64,000 nt of DNA, from NCBI GenBank assembly GCA_017439085.1, contig JAFRTU010000015.1, forward strand, positions 140,994 through 204,993. Direction: 5' to 3'. Below the pieces are notes generated by a model. The model was not told the DNA's origin, did no database searches, and saw only the letters and a list, made by a program, of their open reading frames with translations. Of this stretch, positions 35,417 through 43,786 are shown in pieces. Each line of letters begins with the position of its first letter. Positions within the stretch are counted from its first letter, which is position 1. The position numbers and the translations under genes are program-made. This DNA is from Clostridia bacterium (GTDB lineage: Bacteria; Bacillota; Clostridia; Christensenellales; Christensenellaceae).

Positions 35417-36172
35417 ATGGCTGATAATTCCCTTCAGATAGAAAGATTCATTAAGAGGGTAAGAGAGACAGACAATATAGTGTTCCTCGGAGGAGCGGGA
35501 GTCTCCACCGAGAGCGGCATACCTGACTTCAGAAGCGCCAAGGGACTGTATTCCAGCGGAGGACCCATATCTCCGGAGGAGATGCTCTCCCACCATTTCT
35601 TTATCCGCCATACCGACGAGTTCTATGATTTCTATAAGAAGAACATGCTCTATCCGGATGCACAGCCTAATGTGACCCACAAGGCACTTGCAAGGCTGGA
35701 ACAGATGGGAAAACTGAAGGCAGTGATCACCCAGAACATAGACAATCTCCATCAGGCAGGAGGCAGCCGTAAGGTATGGGAACTCCACGGTTCCGTATAC
35801 AGGAACTACTGCATGAAGTGCGGCAAGTTCTTTGGTCTCGATTACATTCTGAAGTCCGAAGGAGTCCCCGTGTGCGACAGCTGCGGAGGCACGATAAAGC
35901 CGGATGTGGTCCTCTATGAGGAGAGCCTTGACGGAGGAGTTATAAACGGATCAGTGAACGCGGTCATGAACGCAAAGATGATGATAGTCGGAGGGACTTC
36001 ACTTAACGTGTACCCTGCAGCAGGACTTATCAATTATTATGAAGGCCATGATCTCGTGCTCATAAACAGGGATGCCACTCCGTATGACAGCTATGCCGAC
36101 ATAGTGATACATGATTCTCTGGGCAAGGTGTTCGGAGAACTGATGGAAAGACTGGAAAGCGAAGAAAAGTGA
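35417..36172 (+). CDS. NAD-dependent protein deacylase (sirtuin)
   Basis: Removes acetyl or other acyl groups from lysines, producing nicotinamide and O-acyl-ADP-ribose. The 251-residue protein has NAD-binding GAGVSTESGIPDFRS, TQNIDNLHQAGG, catalytic His in ELHGSVYRNYC, a four-Cys zinc site (CMKCGKFF, CDSCGGTIKPD) and GGTSLNVYPA. Bacterial CobB type. SD AAAGGAGG is 6 bases upstream. Relevant to an organism with acetate kinase, since acetyl phosphate acetylates proteins chemically. Confidence 0.94.
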   Translation: MADNSLQIERFIKRVRETDNIVFLGGAGVSTESGIPDFRSAKGLYSSGGPISPEEMLSHHFFIRHTDEFYDFYKKNMLYPDAQPNVTHKALARLEQMGKLKAVITQNIDNLHQAGGSRKVWELHGSVYRNYCMKCGKFFGLDYILKSEGVPVCDSCGGTIKPDVVLYEESLDGGVINGSVNAVMNAKMMIVGGTSLNVYPAAGLINYYEGHDLVLINRDATPYDSYADIVIHDSLGKVFGELMERLESEEK

Positions 36173-36891
36173 TGAAGACAGCACTCGTTACCGGAGGCAC
36201 CGGAGACATCGGAAGGGCAATCATAAGAAGACTTGTAGAAAGCGGATACCGTGTCATATTCACATACGAAAAAAACGAGAGGATGGCACGTTCCCTCTCC
36301 GCGATGCTCGGAGCAGAGGGGATAAGATGCGACGTCTCAGATGACAGGAGCGTGGAAGAACTCTTCAGGATACTCGGCGAAAAGGGAGAGTCTGTAGACA
36401 TCCTTGTCAACAATGCCGGAATATCCAGAGAAGGGCTCTTCATCGATTCCGTCATAGAGGACTGGAAGGACATGTTTGACGTCAATTTCTTCGGAGCGGT
36501 AAGGATGACAGGAAAGGTCCTGCCGGACATGCTCTCAAGAGGAGAGGGCATCATCATCAACATGGCTTCCATATGGGGCATAAAAGGCGCATCCTGCGAG
36601 AGCATATATGCCGCGACCAAAGCGGCGCTCATAAATCTTACGAAATCTCTGTCGAACGAGTATGCCCGTTCAGGCATAAGAGTGAACGCCGTAGCCCCGG
36701 GATTCATAGAGGGCAGGATGAACTCTCACTACAGCACCGAAGACAGGGAAGAGATACTTGAGGAGATACCCGAAGGCCGTTTCGGGACTCCTGATGATGT
36801 TGCAAAGACAGTCGTTTTCCTTACGGGAGACGATTCGGCATATATAACGGGACAGACCATATCCGTGGACGGAGGATGGTCACAGATCTGA
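36172..36891 (+). CDS. Short-chain dehydrogenase/reductase, FabG-like
   Basis: 239-residue NAD(P)H-dependent reductase: TGGTGDIGRAI (cofactor), NNAGISREG, catalytic Ser in IINMASIWG, YxxxK as YAATKAAL, and C-terminal ITGQTISVDGGW. Close to 3-oxoacyl-ACP reductase but far from any fatty-acid genes, so another ketone substrate is possible. The start overlaps the sirtuin stop (TGATG), giving coupled translation. Confidence 0.88.
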   Translation: MKTALVTGGTGDIGRAIIRRLVESGYRVIFTYEKNERMARSLSAMLGAEGIRCDVSDDRSVEELFRILGEKGESVDILVNNAGISREGLFIDSVIEDWKDMFDVNFFGAVRMTGKVLPDMLSRGEGIIINMASIWGIKGASCESIYAATKAALINLTKSLSNEYARSGIRVNAVAPGFIEGRMNSHYSTEDREEILEEIPEGRFGTPDDVAKTVVFLTGDDSAYITGQTISVDGGWSQI

Positions 36892-36892
36892 T

Positions 36893-38824
36893 ATGGACAT
36901 AATAACCTTCAGTCATGTAAATAAATCCTTCGGGGAGCAGCAGGTCCTTGAGGACGTCAGCTTCACCGTGAGAGACAATGACAAGATCGGCATCATGGGA
37001 ATAAACGGAGCAGGAAAGACCACCCTGTTCCGTATTCTTATGGGCGAAATGGATCATGACGACGGTTACGTGAGCGTAAGGAAGAACCTCAATCTCGGCT
37101 ATATGGCCCAGCAGATCGAACTTGATTCCCAGGCCTCAGCATATGAGGAGGGAATCAGCGTCTTCTCCGATCTCCTTGAGATGGAGGACAGGATACAGGA
37201 ACTCCAGTACAGAATGGACGGGGGAGATCACAGCATAGAGACCGTGGAGGCGTTCTCCAAAGTCCAGGAGAGATATATCGACAACGGAGGAATGACATAT
37301 AAGTCCATAACTCTCTCCGTTATGAGGAACCTGGGACTCAGCGAGACGGAATGCCACATACCTATCAATTCCCTGAGCGGAGGGCAGAAGACCAGGGTCA
37401 TGCTGGCAAAATTGCTGCTCTCGAAACCCGATGTTCTGCTCCTCGATGAGCCTACAAACCATCTTGACATCGAAGCGATAGAATGGCTCGAGAAGTATCT
37501 ATCAGACTATCAGGGGACCATACTCGTAATATCCCATGACAGGTATTTCCTGGATCGTTTCGTGACCAAGATATATGAACTCGAGAACAGAAGGATCACT
37601 GAGTATTCGGGCAACTATTCCGATTACATAAGAGTCAAGACCGAGAGAGAAGAGGCCCTCGAAAAAGACTATGACAAGAAGATGAAGGAGCTGCGGCGCC
37701 TTGAGGACATGATAGAGCTCCAGAAGAGGTGGAATACCGAGAGGAGCTTCATTACGGCAAGACACAAGGAGAAGGCTGCCGAAAGGCTCAGGAATACCAT
37801 CATCGCTCCTGCGGCAAAGCAGGAGGAGATGAGATTAAGGCTCACATCCCTTGAGCGTTCGGGAAACGATGTCATACTCGTAAGGGACCTTGCCAGGATC
37901 TTCAGTGACGGACTGCTCTTCCATAACGTGTCCTTCGATCTCTTCAGACAGGACAGGGCATTCATACTCGGAAGGAACGGTACGGGAAAGACGACTCTTA
38001 TAAGGATGATAATGGGAGAGGAACTTCCGGATGAGGGAGAGATAAGGATAGGGTCCAAGGTAGATATCGGATATTATTCCCAGGGACAGGAGAACCTGCC
38101 TGATGAGAAGACCATACTTGAGGCCGTTTACGTGAATACCGATGAATCGAGCATAGGAAAGATTAGGACAGTGCTCGGCTCCTTCATGTTCCACAATGAT
38201 GACGTGGACAAACTCATAGGCACGCTTTCAGGAGGCGAGAAGGCAAGGGTAGCCCTTGCGATACTCATGCTTTCAGGCTGCAATCTGCTTATACTTGACG
38301 AGCCTACGAATCACCTCGACATGAGATCCAGGGAGATACTCGAGAACGCCATCCTGAAGTACGAGGGAACGGTGCTCGCAGTATCCCATGACAGATACTT
38401 CATAGACAAGCTGGCCACCAAGGTGTTCGATCTTTCGAGGGAAGGAATGGAGACATATCCAGGAACATATTCGGAATACACCGCATTCAAGGCCTCCAGG
38501 GAGATCCCTGAGGAGACCATGAAGATTACCGAGATCAAAGAGACCTCTTCCGGAGCAGAATACAGGCGCAAGAAGGCCGAGGGATCCGAGAGAAGGAAGA
38601 GAAGGACCAGACTAAGGAACCTTGAGACAGGTATTGCTTCCGCAGAGGAAAAGATAGCAAAGGACAATGCTCTTCTCGAAAGGGAGGAAATAATGTCCGA
38701 TTACGAGAAGGTAAAGGAACTGAGTGAAGAGATTAGCGCTCTTGAGACCGAACTAGCCGCTCTTTATGCGGAATGGGAGGTCCTGGCGCCTATTGTTGAA
38801 GAGGAAAATGATGGACAGGACTGA
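36893..38824 (+). CDS. ABC-F family ATPase
   Basis: Soluble protein with two ABC domains and no membrane segments, of the ribosome-associated ABC-F class. Domain 1: GINGAGKTTL, LSGGQKTRVML, LLLDEPTNHLD. The linker (P-site interaction motif) has RVKTEREEALEKDYDKKMKE. Domain 2: GRNGTGKTTL, LSGGEKARVAL, LILDEPTNHLD. A C-terminal charged coiled coil spans about 540-643. Members modulate stalled ribosomes or give antibiotic resistance; the subclass is not clear here. It overlaps rnc by 14 bases. Confidence 0.92.
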   Translation: MDIITFSHVNKSFGEQQVLEDVSFTVRDNDKIGIMGINGAGKTTLFRILMGEMDHDDGYVSVRKNLNLGYMAQQIELDSQASAYEEGISVFSDLLEMEDRIQELQYRMDGGDHSIETVEAFSKVQERYIDNGGMTYKSITLSVMRNLGLSETECHIPINSLSGGQKTRVMLAKLLLSKPDVLLLDEPTNHLDIEAIEWLEKYLSDYQGTILVISHDRYFLDRFVTKIYELENRRITEYSGNYSDYIRVKTEREEALEKDYDKKMKELRRLEDMIELQKRWNTERSFITARHKEKAAERLRNTIIAPAAKQEEMRLRLTSLERSGNDVILVRDLARIFSDGLLFHNVSFDLFRQDRAFILGRNGTGKTTLIRMIMGEELPDEGEIRIGSKVDIGYYSQGQENLPDEKTILEAVYVNTDESSIGKIRTVLGSFMFHNDDVDKLIGTLSGGEKARVALAILMLSGCNLLILDEPTNHLDMRSREILENAILKYEGTVLAVSHDRYFIDKLATKVFDLSREGMETYPGTYSEYTAFKASREIPEETMKITEIKETSSGAEYRRKKAEGSERRKRRTRLRNLETGIASAEEKIAKDNALLEREEIMSDYEKVKELSEEISALETELAALYAEWEVLAPIVEEENDGQD

Positions 38825-39479
38825 AGGACTTGAAGAAAAGATAGGCTATACATTTAAAGACAGGGAACTTCTTAAGGAAGCTCTCACGCATTCTTCCTGC
38901 CAGACGGGTTCATCATATGAAAGACTGGAATTCCTCGGGGACTCCGTGCTCGAGATGATCGTGAGAAAGAAACTCTTTGAACTGTTTCCGGAAGACGATG
39001 AGGGAAGGCTCACCCACATGAGGATAAGACTCGTGGGAGAGGAATATCTCTCAGGATGGGCGAAAAAGATCTCTCTTGGAGACCATATCCTGTTTGGATA
39101 CGGGGAGATAATGAACGGAGGAAGGGAGAAAGAATCCATACTTGCCGATGTAGTGGAGTCTCTGACGGCAGCAATATACCTCGATGGAGGCATGGAGGCT
39201 GCTGAAAAGTTCGTGAACTCTGTCATAAGCAACAAAAACGGTATAGACATCCCTGCTGACTACAAGTCCGAACTGCAGGAGCTTATCCAGAAGGACGGAT
39301 TGCCCCACACGATATCATATCAGGAATCAGGCCGGGAAGGGCCTCCTCATAATCAGGTGTTCACCATGGATCTGATGATCGACGGGGAACTGATGGGAAC
39401 CGGGAAGGGCTCCTCTAAGAAGAATGCCGAAAAGGAGGCGGCAAAGGTGGCTCTCGAAAAACTCAATAATACTGTATGA
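38811..39479 (+). CDS. rnc: Ribonuclease III
   Basis: Double-strand-specific endonuclease for rRNA and mRNA processing. 222 residues from ATG 38811 (GAGG 6 bases upstream); the open frame extends to 38766 inside the ABC-F gene but without an SD. The RNase III signature is ERLEFLGDSVLE with the catalytic acidic residues, then ADVVESLTAAIYLDGG. The C-terminal dsRNA-binding domain covers about 150-222 (DYKSELQELIQ, GSSKKNAEKEAAKVAL). The usual smc/ftsY neighbours are absent. Confidence 0.95.
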   Translation: MDRTEGLEEKIGYTFKDRELLKEALTHSSCQTGSSYERLEFLGDSVLEMIVRKKLFELFPEDDEGRLTHMRIRLVGEEYLSGWAKKISLGDHILFGYGEIMNGGREKESILADVVESLTAAIYLDGGMEAAEKFVNSVISNKNGIDIPADYKSELQELIQKDGLPHTISYQESGREGPPHNQVFTMDLMIDGELMGTGKGSSKKNAEKEAAKVALEKLNNTV

Positions 39480-39674
39480 TCAAAATAGCCAACACTTTTC
39501 CGCATCTCTTGTTTTAGTTATACTTTTTGTATATTCCCAAAATGCGCTTATTTGATGTTTCAGAAGACTATTATCTATATGGAAATGTTACTTTTCTATG
39601 AAAGGCACATTGTATATAACGACTTATAGTATTGTATTAATACCGACATTAAGAAGGTTGAAGAAGAAACATAT
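39480..39674. other. Intergenic region, lower GC, nothing assigned
   Basis: 195 bases after rnc with no clear terminator, RNA or small frame. TTGTAT (39610) and TATTAA (39635) could be a poor promoter for the split exported protein. Confidence 0.3.
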
Positions 39675-39926
39675 ATGAAGAGATTTATGATCGGACTTTC
39701 GGCTTTAATTTTGTTTTTCAGTACCCTTTTTCTGTTTCATAGCACTATGGCATCACATGCAGTTGCATATACTGTAGATGAAAAGGAACTCATTACTGAA
39801 CCATATGACCAGAATTTGGTGAAAACAATGGCATGGTTGATAGCGCCGGGTGTAAAGCCAAGCCTCAGTCGTGTATTTAGACTGATAGGCGAGTATTACT
39901 CCGCTTTTTTTTTCTCCTATCCATAA
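39675..39926 (+). CDS. Exported protein, 5' half of a gene split at a T9 tract
   Basis: 83 residues: signal peptide MKRFMIGLSALILFFSTLFLF...AVA, then a short mature part ending FFFSYP at the stop 39924-39926. The frame runs through nine consecutive Ts (39905-39913). Loss of one T, or gain of two, would join it to the next frame (39928-40278), giving one exported protein of about 200 residues. SD AGAAGG lies upstream. GC is lower than in neighbouring genes. No family recognised. Confidence 0.6.
   Translation: MKRFMIGLSALILFFSTLFLFHSTMASHAVAYTVDEKELITEPYDQNLVKTMAWLIAPGVKPSLSRVFRLIGEYYSAFFFSYP
39905..39913 (+). repeat. T9 homopolymer at the junction of two reading frames
   Basis: Nine Ts inside the upstream frame; the downstream frame is offset by one base. 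Candidate for slipped-strand variation, transcriptional slippage or sequencing error. Confidence 0.6.
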
Positions 39927-39927
39927 G

Positions 39928-40278
39928 ATGTCTGAGAATACTGGTAATCGGTCATTTGACATTCTACTTAACGAAGGAATGATAACGGAATACAGGATTT
40001 GTACGTTCGAAGATGGCTCCAGAGTGGTATTACTTTTGAAGAACAATGATCAGAAAGAAGAGTTTAACAGGGAGATACAGGAAAAGTGTTATGAGTATGT
40101 TCAGAGGTATTCCAAACCTTATCTGATAAAGGAGAGTAAAGAAGGCTTTATAATCTATGATTCTGATAACATATCTGAGATGATAGCTCCCGATAAAAAT
40201 ATCTATATGCTTGTAGAAGTTGGAGAATATAAGATATATAAGACGAGGGAGGAGAACAGAAGGAATAAGCAAAACTGA
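39928..40278 (+). CDS. 3' half of the split exported protein, or a separate cytoplasmic protein
   Basis: 116 residues, MSENTGNRSFDILLNEGMITEYRI..., polar, no signal peptide of its own, Lys/Glu-rich C-terminus. No SD precedes ATG 39928 (upstream bases are CTCCTATCCATAAG), and the frame is open upstream through the T9 tract, so it is more likely the continuation of the preceding frame than an independent gene. No family recognised. A terminator follows. Confidence 0.5.
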   Translation: MSENTGNRSFDILLNEGMITEYRICTFEDGSRVVLLLKNNDQKEEFNREIQEKCYEYVQRYSKPYLIKESKEGFIIYDSDNISEMIAPDKNIYMLVEVGEYKIYKTREENRRNKQN

Positions 40279-40283
40279 TATAG

Positions 40284-40311
40284 GCGCTCAGTATGATGAC
40301 TGAGCGCTTTT
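40284..40311. terminator. Terminator between convergent genes
   Basis: A 9-bp perfect stem (40284-40292 with 40299-40307), 6-base loop, T4 on the + strand. It may also serve the MocR-like gene from the other side. Confidence 0.7.
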
Positions 40312-40317
40312 CAAATG

Positions 40318-41397
40318 TCACGATCTTTTTCTGAGATATCGTCTCACCTTGTTGATATGTCTCTCAAAGGAACCGTTGTTCAGAAGTTCAGCCAGTATAT
40401 ACTGGTCAAACAGCGGGACAGTGCATGAGAGACGCGATACGAGTTCTATCTTCGCTTTATCCATATCCTCCGGAAACACCATATAGCCTATCCTTATCGA
40501 TGGTGCGATGGTCTCCGAGAAGGTGTTCAGATAAAGTATGCTCTTACCTCCGGAGATTGAGAACAGGGTATCCTGGCTGTTTGTAGCCACGGAGAATTCC
40601 GAAGAGAAATCGTCCTCTATCATGAAATGACCTGACTCACCCGCCCATTTTACGTATTCATGTCTTTTTGAAATGGAAGCGGTTATGCCACTTGGATAAC
40701 TGTGGAAAGGAGTCACGTGGAGTATGTCTGCTCTGGTATCCATAAGATCCTTCGAATGGATACCGTTCTTTCCAAGTTTCAGCTCCAGAAGTTCCACTCC
40801 CTGAGACAGATATGAGTCCTTTATCATGTGATAGCAGGGGTCTTCTATGCCATATACATGCTCTCTTCCGAACATGAGGACTATGAGCCCGTAGAGATAT
40901 TCTGAGCCTGATCCTATGAGTATCCTGTCAGGGGACACGGATATGTTTTTTGCCTTTGCAAGGTAGTTCGATATTGCACGCCTGAGTATCGGGGAGCCGT
41001 TGTTCTCGGATTTTATGAACAGGGAATCGCCATAGTCGGTAAGAACTTTTCTTGCGGCCTTGGCATAATTCGTAAAAGGAAAAGAAACATCGCTCTTCTT
41101 ATATGAGGATGATGGCCCCTGCCCGGAGGTGATATCCTCTCCCATAAGTATGTTGTCGGTGGATCTGTATATCACGAAATATCCGCTCTTTTCGCGGGGC
41201 TCAACATACCCTTCCTCGACCAGCAGGGAATATGCATGCTCGATAGTGATCATGCTGAAATATCCCTCCTGCTCGATGGATCTTTTCGAAGGGAGCCTGC
41301 TTCCGAACGGATAGAGTCCTGAGACTATATCCTTCTTCAGCATCGTATAGAGCTGCAGATATGCAAAACGTCCGGATGAATCATCCCTTATATACAT
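40318..41397 (-). CDS. MocR-like GntR regulator lacking the PLP lysine and the C-terminal end
   Basis: MocR regulators fuse a GntR winged helix to an aminotransferase-fold domain that binds PLP. The HTH is at about 9-78 (GSRLPSKRSIE, TIEHAYSLLVEEGYVEP) and the fold-I domain follows (GSGSEYLYGLI, EDPCYHMIKD, DDFSSEF). The expected TFSK motif reads NTFSETIAPSIRIGY: the Schiff-base lysine is Glu (E295, GAG at 40513-40515). The protein has 359 residues and stops after HINKVRRYLRKRS, about 100 short of typical MocR proteins. It therefore probably cannot bind PLP covalently. It starts 3 bases after the alaX stop, so the two genes form a unit. Confidence 0.85.
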   Translation of the reverse strand: MYIRDDSSGRFAYLQLYTMLKKDIVSGLYPFGSRLPSKRSIEQEGYFSMITIEHAYSLLVEEGYVEPREKSGYFVIYRSTDNILMGEDITSGQGPSSSYKKSDVSFPFTNYAKAARKVLTDYGDSLFIKSENNGSPILRRAISNYLAKAKNISVSPDRILIGSGSEYLYGLIVLMFGREHVYGIEDPCYHMIKDSYLSQGVELLELKLGKNGIHSKDLMDTRADILHVTPFHSYPSGITASISKRHEYVKWAGESGHFMIEDDFSSEFSVATNSQDTLFSISGGKSILYLNTFSETIAPSIRIGYMVFPEDMDKAKIELVSRLSCTVPLFDQYILAELLNNGSFERHINKVRRYLRKRS

Positions 41398-41399
41398 AT

Positions 41400-42560
41400 T
41401 CAGATCTCCAGTCTGTCCTTTACTGCATCTTCAAGCTCTTCAAGTCTGCACTTAAAGGAGCCCTGTGAGAAAAATGCGTCCTTTCCTCCGCCTCTGCCGG
41501 AGAGAAGGGAATTGAGCTCTGTCGTGAGATCCCTTATGTTTCCGTCTCTTTTTCCGAGACAGTATCTGTAGCCAGTATCATCATTTCCTCCGGCAACCAG
41601 GACGGTACCTGTGGTCTTATCCATCAAGGCCACAGTGAGCTCTCTTATATAGTCGGGGTCATAAGTATCAGTTGCCATGAAAATGTCCTTTTCAGGATCC
41701 GCTGATGCTGCAAGAAAGCCTATGTTATCCCTGTTCAGACGTATTATCCTGTTTTTCAGGGAATCCCTGTCGTTCAGAAGAGTGCTCACCGCAGAGGAAG
41801 TTTCGAACGGTTTTGCGGAGAGGAGTCTCGATACGGAACGATTTTCCATATATATCCTGTTAAGATAGTCGAAGGCGCGCTTTCCTGCCATCAGCTCGAT
41901 CCTGACTCCGCTTCTCACTTTCGACAGGTTGATGAGCTTTATGAGGCCGATCTCTCCGGTCCTTAGAACATGAGTCCCGCAGCAGGCACATCTGTCAGCG
42001 TAGGGGAACTCCACGATCCTGACCCGACCCGTAAGCTCCTTTTTGCTCCTGTAGTCGTCCTCTACGTCATCCTCACTGTCATAGAACCTGATCACCGGAG
42101 CGATGTCCCTGCGCACATATTCGTTTGCAAGGGTTTCAATGAGAAACACGTCCTCCTCCGTAAGCATTCCGTTGAAATCTATCTGCACCGTTTCAGCACC
42201 CATGTGGAAGCCCACGTTATCATAACCGAAACGGCGGTGTATGAGCCCGGAGACTATGTGCTCGGCGGAATGCTGTACCGTATAGTCCGTTCTTCTGTCA
42301 TCGTCGACCCGTCCCTCGACATAACTGCCCTCGCTGATTGGCTCCTCGAGATAATGGAGGATCCGGCCGTTCTTTTCATGGACTTCAAGGACTTTCTTCT
42401 TCGAGAGAGTACCTTTGTCCGAGGGCTGTCCGCCCCCCTCAGGATAGAAAGCAGTCCTGTCTAGTTCTGCAAAATAGTGTCCGTTCATCTCACCCGCAGA
42501 GATGACCTTTGCATAAAAAACTCTTAATGTGGGATCGGTTTCGAATAATCTTTCTGTCAT
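41400..42560 (-). CDS. Alanyl-tRNA editing protein AlaX-L with DHHA1 domain
   Basis: Free-standing homologue of the AlaRS editing domain that hydrolyses Ser- or Gly-tRNA(Ala). 386 residues: N-terminal beta-barrel (DRTAFYPEGGGQPSDKG), editing core with zinc motifs HSAEH and CACCGTH, a helical linker, and a C-terminal DHHA1 domain ending GRGGGKDAFFSQGSF. The DHHA1 domain marks the long AlaX-L class. SD GGAAGGTG and extended -10 TGATATAAT (42595-42587) lie upstream. The MocR-like gene follows in the same transcript. Confidence 0.92.
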   Translation of the reverse strand: MTERLFETDPTLRVFYAKVISAGEMNGHYFAELDRTAFYPEGGGQPSDKGTLSKKKVLEVHEKNGRILHYLEEPISEGSYVEGRVDDDRRTDYTVQHSAEHIVSGLIHRRFGYDNVGFHMGAETVQIDFNGMLTEEDVFLIETLANEYVRRDIAPVIRFYDSEDDVEDDYRSKKELTGRVRIVEFPYADRCACCGTHVLRTGEIGLIKLINLSKVRSGVRIELMAGKRAFDYLNRIYMENRSVSRLLSAKPFETSSAVSTLLNDRDSLKNRIIRLNRDNIGFLAASADPEKDIFMATDTYDPDYIRELTVALMDKTTGTVLVAGGNDDTGYRYCLGKRDGNIRDLTTELNSLLSGRGGGKDAFFSQGSFKCRLEELEDAVKDRLEI

Positions 42561-42586
42561 GGCATTTCACCTTCCTGTCAATGCAG

Positions 42587-42595
42587 ATTATATCA
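42587..42595 (-). promoter_or_regulatory. Extended -10 promoter of the alaX/MocR-like unit
   Basis: TGATATAAT on the - strand, about 30 bases before the AlaX ATG. Confidence 0.5.
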
Positions 42596-42641
42596 TAAGG
42601 AATTCAGCATATGACGTGTTTGGATTTTGCGGAAACGTGTA

Positions 42642-42650
42642 TGATATGAT
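42642..42650 (+). promoter_or_regulatory. Extended -10 promoter of the flavoprotein gene
   Basis: TGATATGAT (TATGAT 42645-42650), with TTGGAT 19 bp upstream as a loose -35. Confidence 0.4.
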
Positions 42651-42677
42651 GAATAATAAAGAAGGGAGAAGGATCCC

Positions 42678-43718
42678 ATGAGAGAAGATTATGACATCAT
42701 AGTCATCGGGGCAGGTCCTGCCGCAGGAGTATTCACCGCAATGGCGGACAGCAGCCTCAGCATACTTAAAATAGACGGTTCAAGGGAAGGCGGGAAACCC
42801 TGCGGAGGGCTCCTTGCACCCCAGACGGTAAAGGCACTGAAGGACATCGGCTTGACCGTACCGGAAGAAGTCAGGGTCTCACCGGAAGTAAGATATATAA
42901 GGACGATGGATATCGGTACCGGAAGGGAAAGAGATTATCCAAGGAACTACGTGAACGTTGACCGGGAGAGATTCGACAGATGGCTGAACACCCTTCACGG
43001 AGAGAATACATATGAACTCAAGGGAAGTGCCTTTGAGATATCGGAGAAGAACGGACTGTATTATGTGAAGGCAAGACTCGGGTGCGGGAATGAAGTCACC
43101 TTCACTGCGAGATACGTTATAGGAGCAGACGGAGCAGGCGGCATTACCAGGAGATACCTTTACAAGGACGACACCATAAAGAGGTTCGTGGCGCTCCAGG
43201 AGTGGTACAGACTGAACGAAAAGGACAGCGGTTTTGCCTGTGTGTTCCACACTCCCACGAGTCCCTCCTGTTCCTGGATATTCACCAAGGAAGACAGGAT
43301 AGCATTCGGAGGCGCTTTCGAGGGAAAGGGCTCGAAGGAGGCTTTTTCTGAGCAGAAGAGGATACTCACGGAGAGATACGGGTATGATTTTTCAGAGAAG
43401 CTCTCATATGAAGGCTGTCAGGTGATGAGGCCTTTCAGGAAGAAGGACATCAGGGCAGGAGAAAACGGCATATTCCTCATAGGAGAGGCTGCCGGGCTCA
43501 TAAGCCCGGTCACATTCGAGGGGATAAGCTTTGCAGTTAGATCCGGAGCGGCACTTGCTAAAGCGTTTACGAAAGCGGATATCAGAGAAACATATGAAAA
43601 TGCAGTCGAGCCTTTAAGGGAAGAGATAATGAGAAAGAAAAAGAGATGGCCTTTCATGTACAGGCGTTTCCTAAGGAATCTGGTACTCATGTCAGGATAT
43701 GGGGCAGTCAGAAAATGA
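42678..43718 (+). CDS. FAD-dependent oxidoreductase, geranylgeranyl-reductase-like
   Basis: 346-residue flavoprotein with the N-terminal dinucleotide fold DIIVIGAGPAAGVFTAM, GGKPCGGLLAPQTV (the PCGG motif of the geranylgeranyl reductase/CbrA family), VIGADGAGG, and a second FAD motif FLIGEAAGLISPVTFEGI. Family members reduce isoprenoid double bonds or act on other lipids; the substrate here is unknown. SD AAGGGAGAAGG precedes the ATG. It is a single-gene unit ahead of the copper operon. Confidence 0.85.
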   Translation: MREDYDIIVIGAGPAAGVFTAMADSSLSILKIDGSREGGKPCGGLLAPQTVKALKDIGLTVPEEVRVSPEVRYIRTMDIGTGRERDYPRNYVNVDRERFDRWLNTLHGENTYELKGSAFEISEKNGLYYVKARLGCGNEVTFTARYVIGADGAGGITRRYLYKDDTIKRFVALQEWYRLNEKDSGFACVFHTPTSPSCSWIFTKEDRIAFGGAFEGKGSKEAFSEQKRILTERYGYDFSEKLSYEGCQVMRPFRKKDIRAGENGIFLIGEAAGLISPVTFEGISFAVRSGAALAKAFTKADIRETYENAVEPLREEIMRKKKRWPFMYRRFLRNLVLMSGYGAVRK

Positions 43719-43733
43719 CTGCTCTTTTTATAT

Positions 43734-43762
43734 TTGACATATACCCCCAGGGGGTATAAAAT
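43734..43762 (+). promoter_or_regulatory. Promoter of the csoR-copA operon
   Basis: TTGACA (43734-43739), 17-bp spacer, TAAAAT (43757-43762). The copper operator fills the spacer. Confidence 0.85.
43741..43757 (+). promoter_or_regulatory. CsoR operator
   Basis: A perfect 17-base palindrome, ATACCCCC-A-GGGGGTAT, matching the G/C-tract pseudopalindromes bound by CsoR. It lies between -35 and -10, so apo-CsoR would block polymerase and Cu(I) would relieve it. Confidence 0.88.
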
Positions 43763-43786
43763 GAAGGTGCACGGAGGTATGATGAT

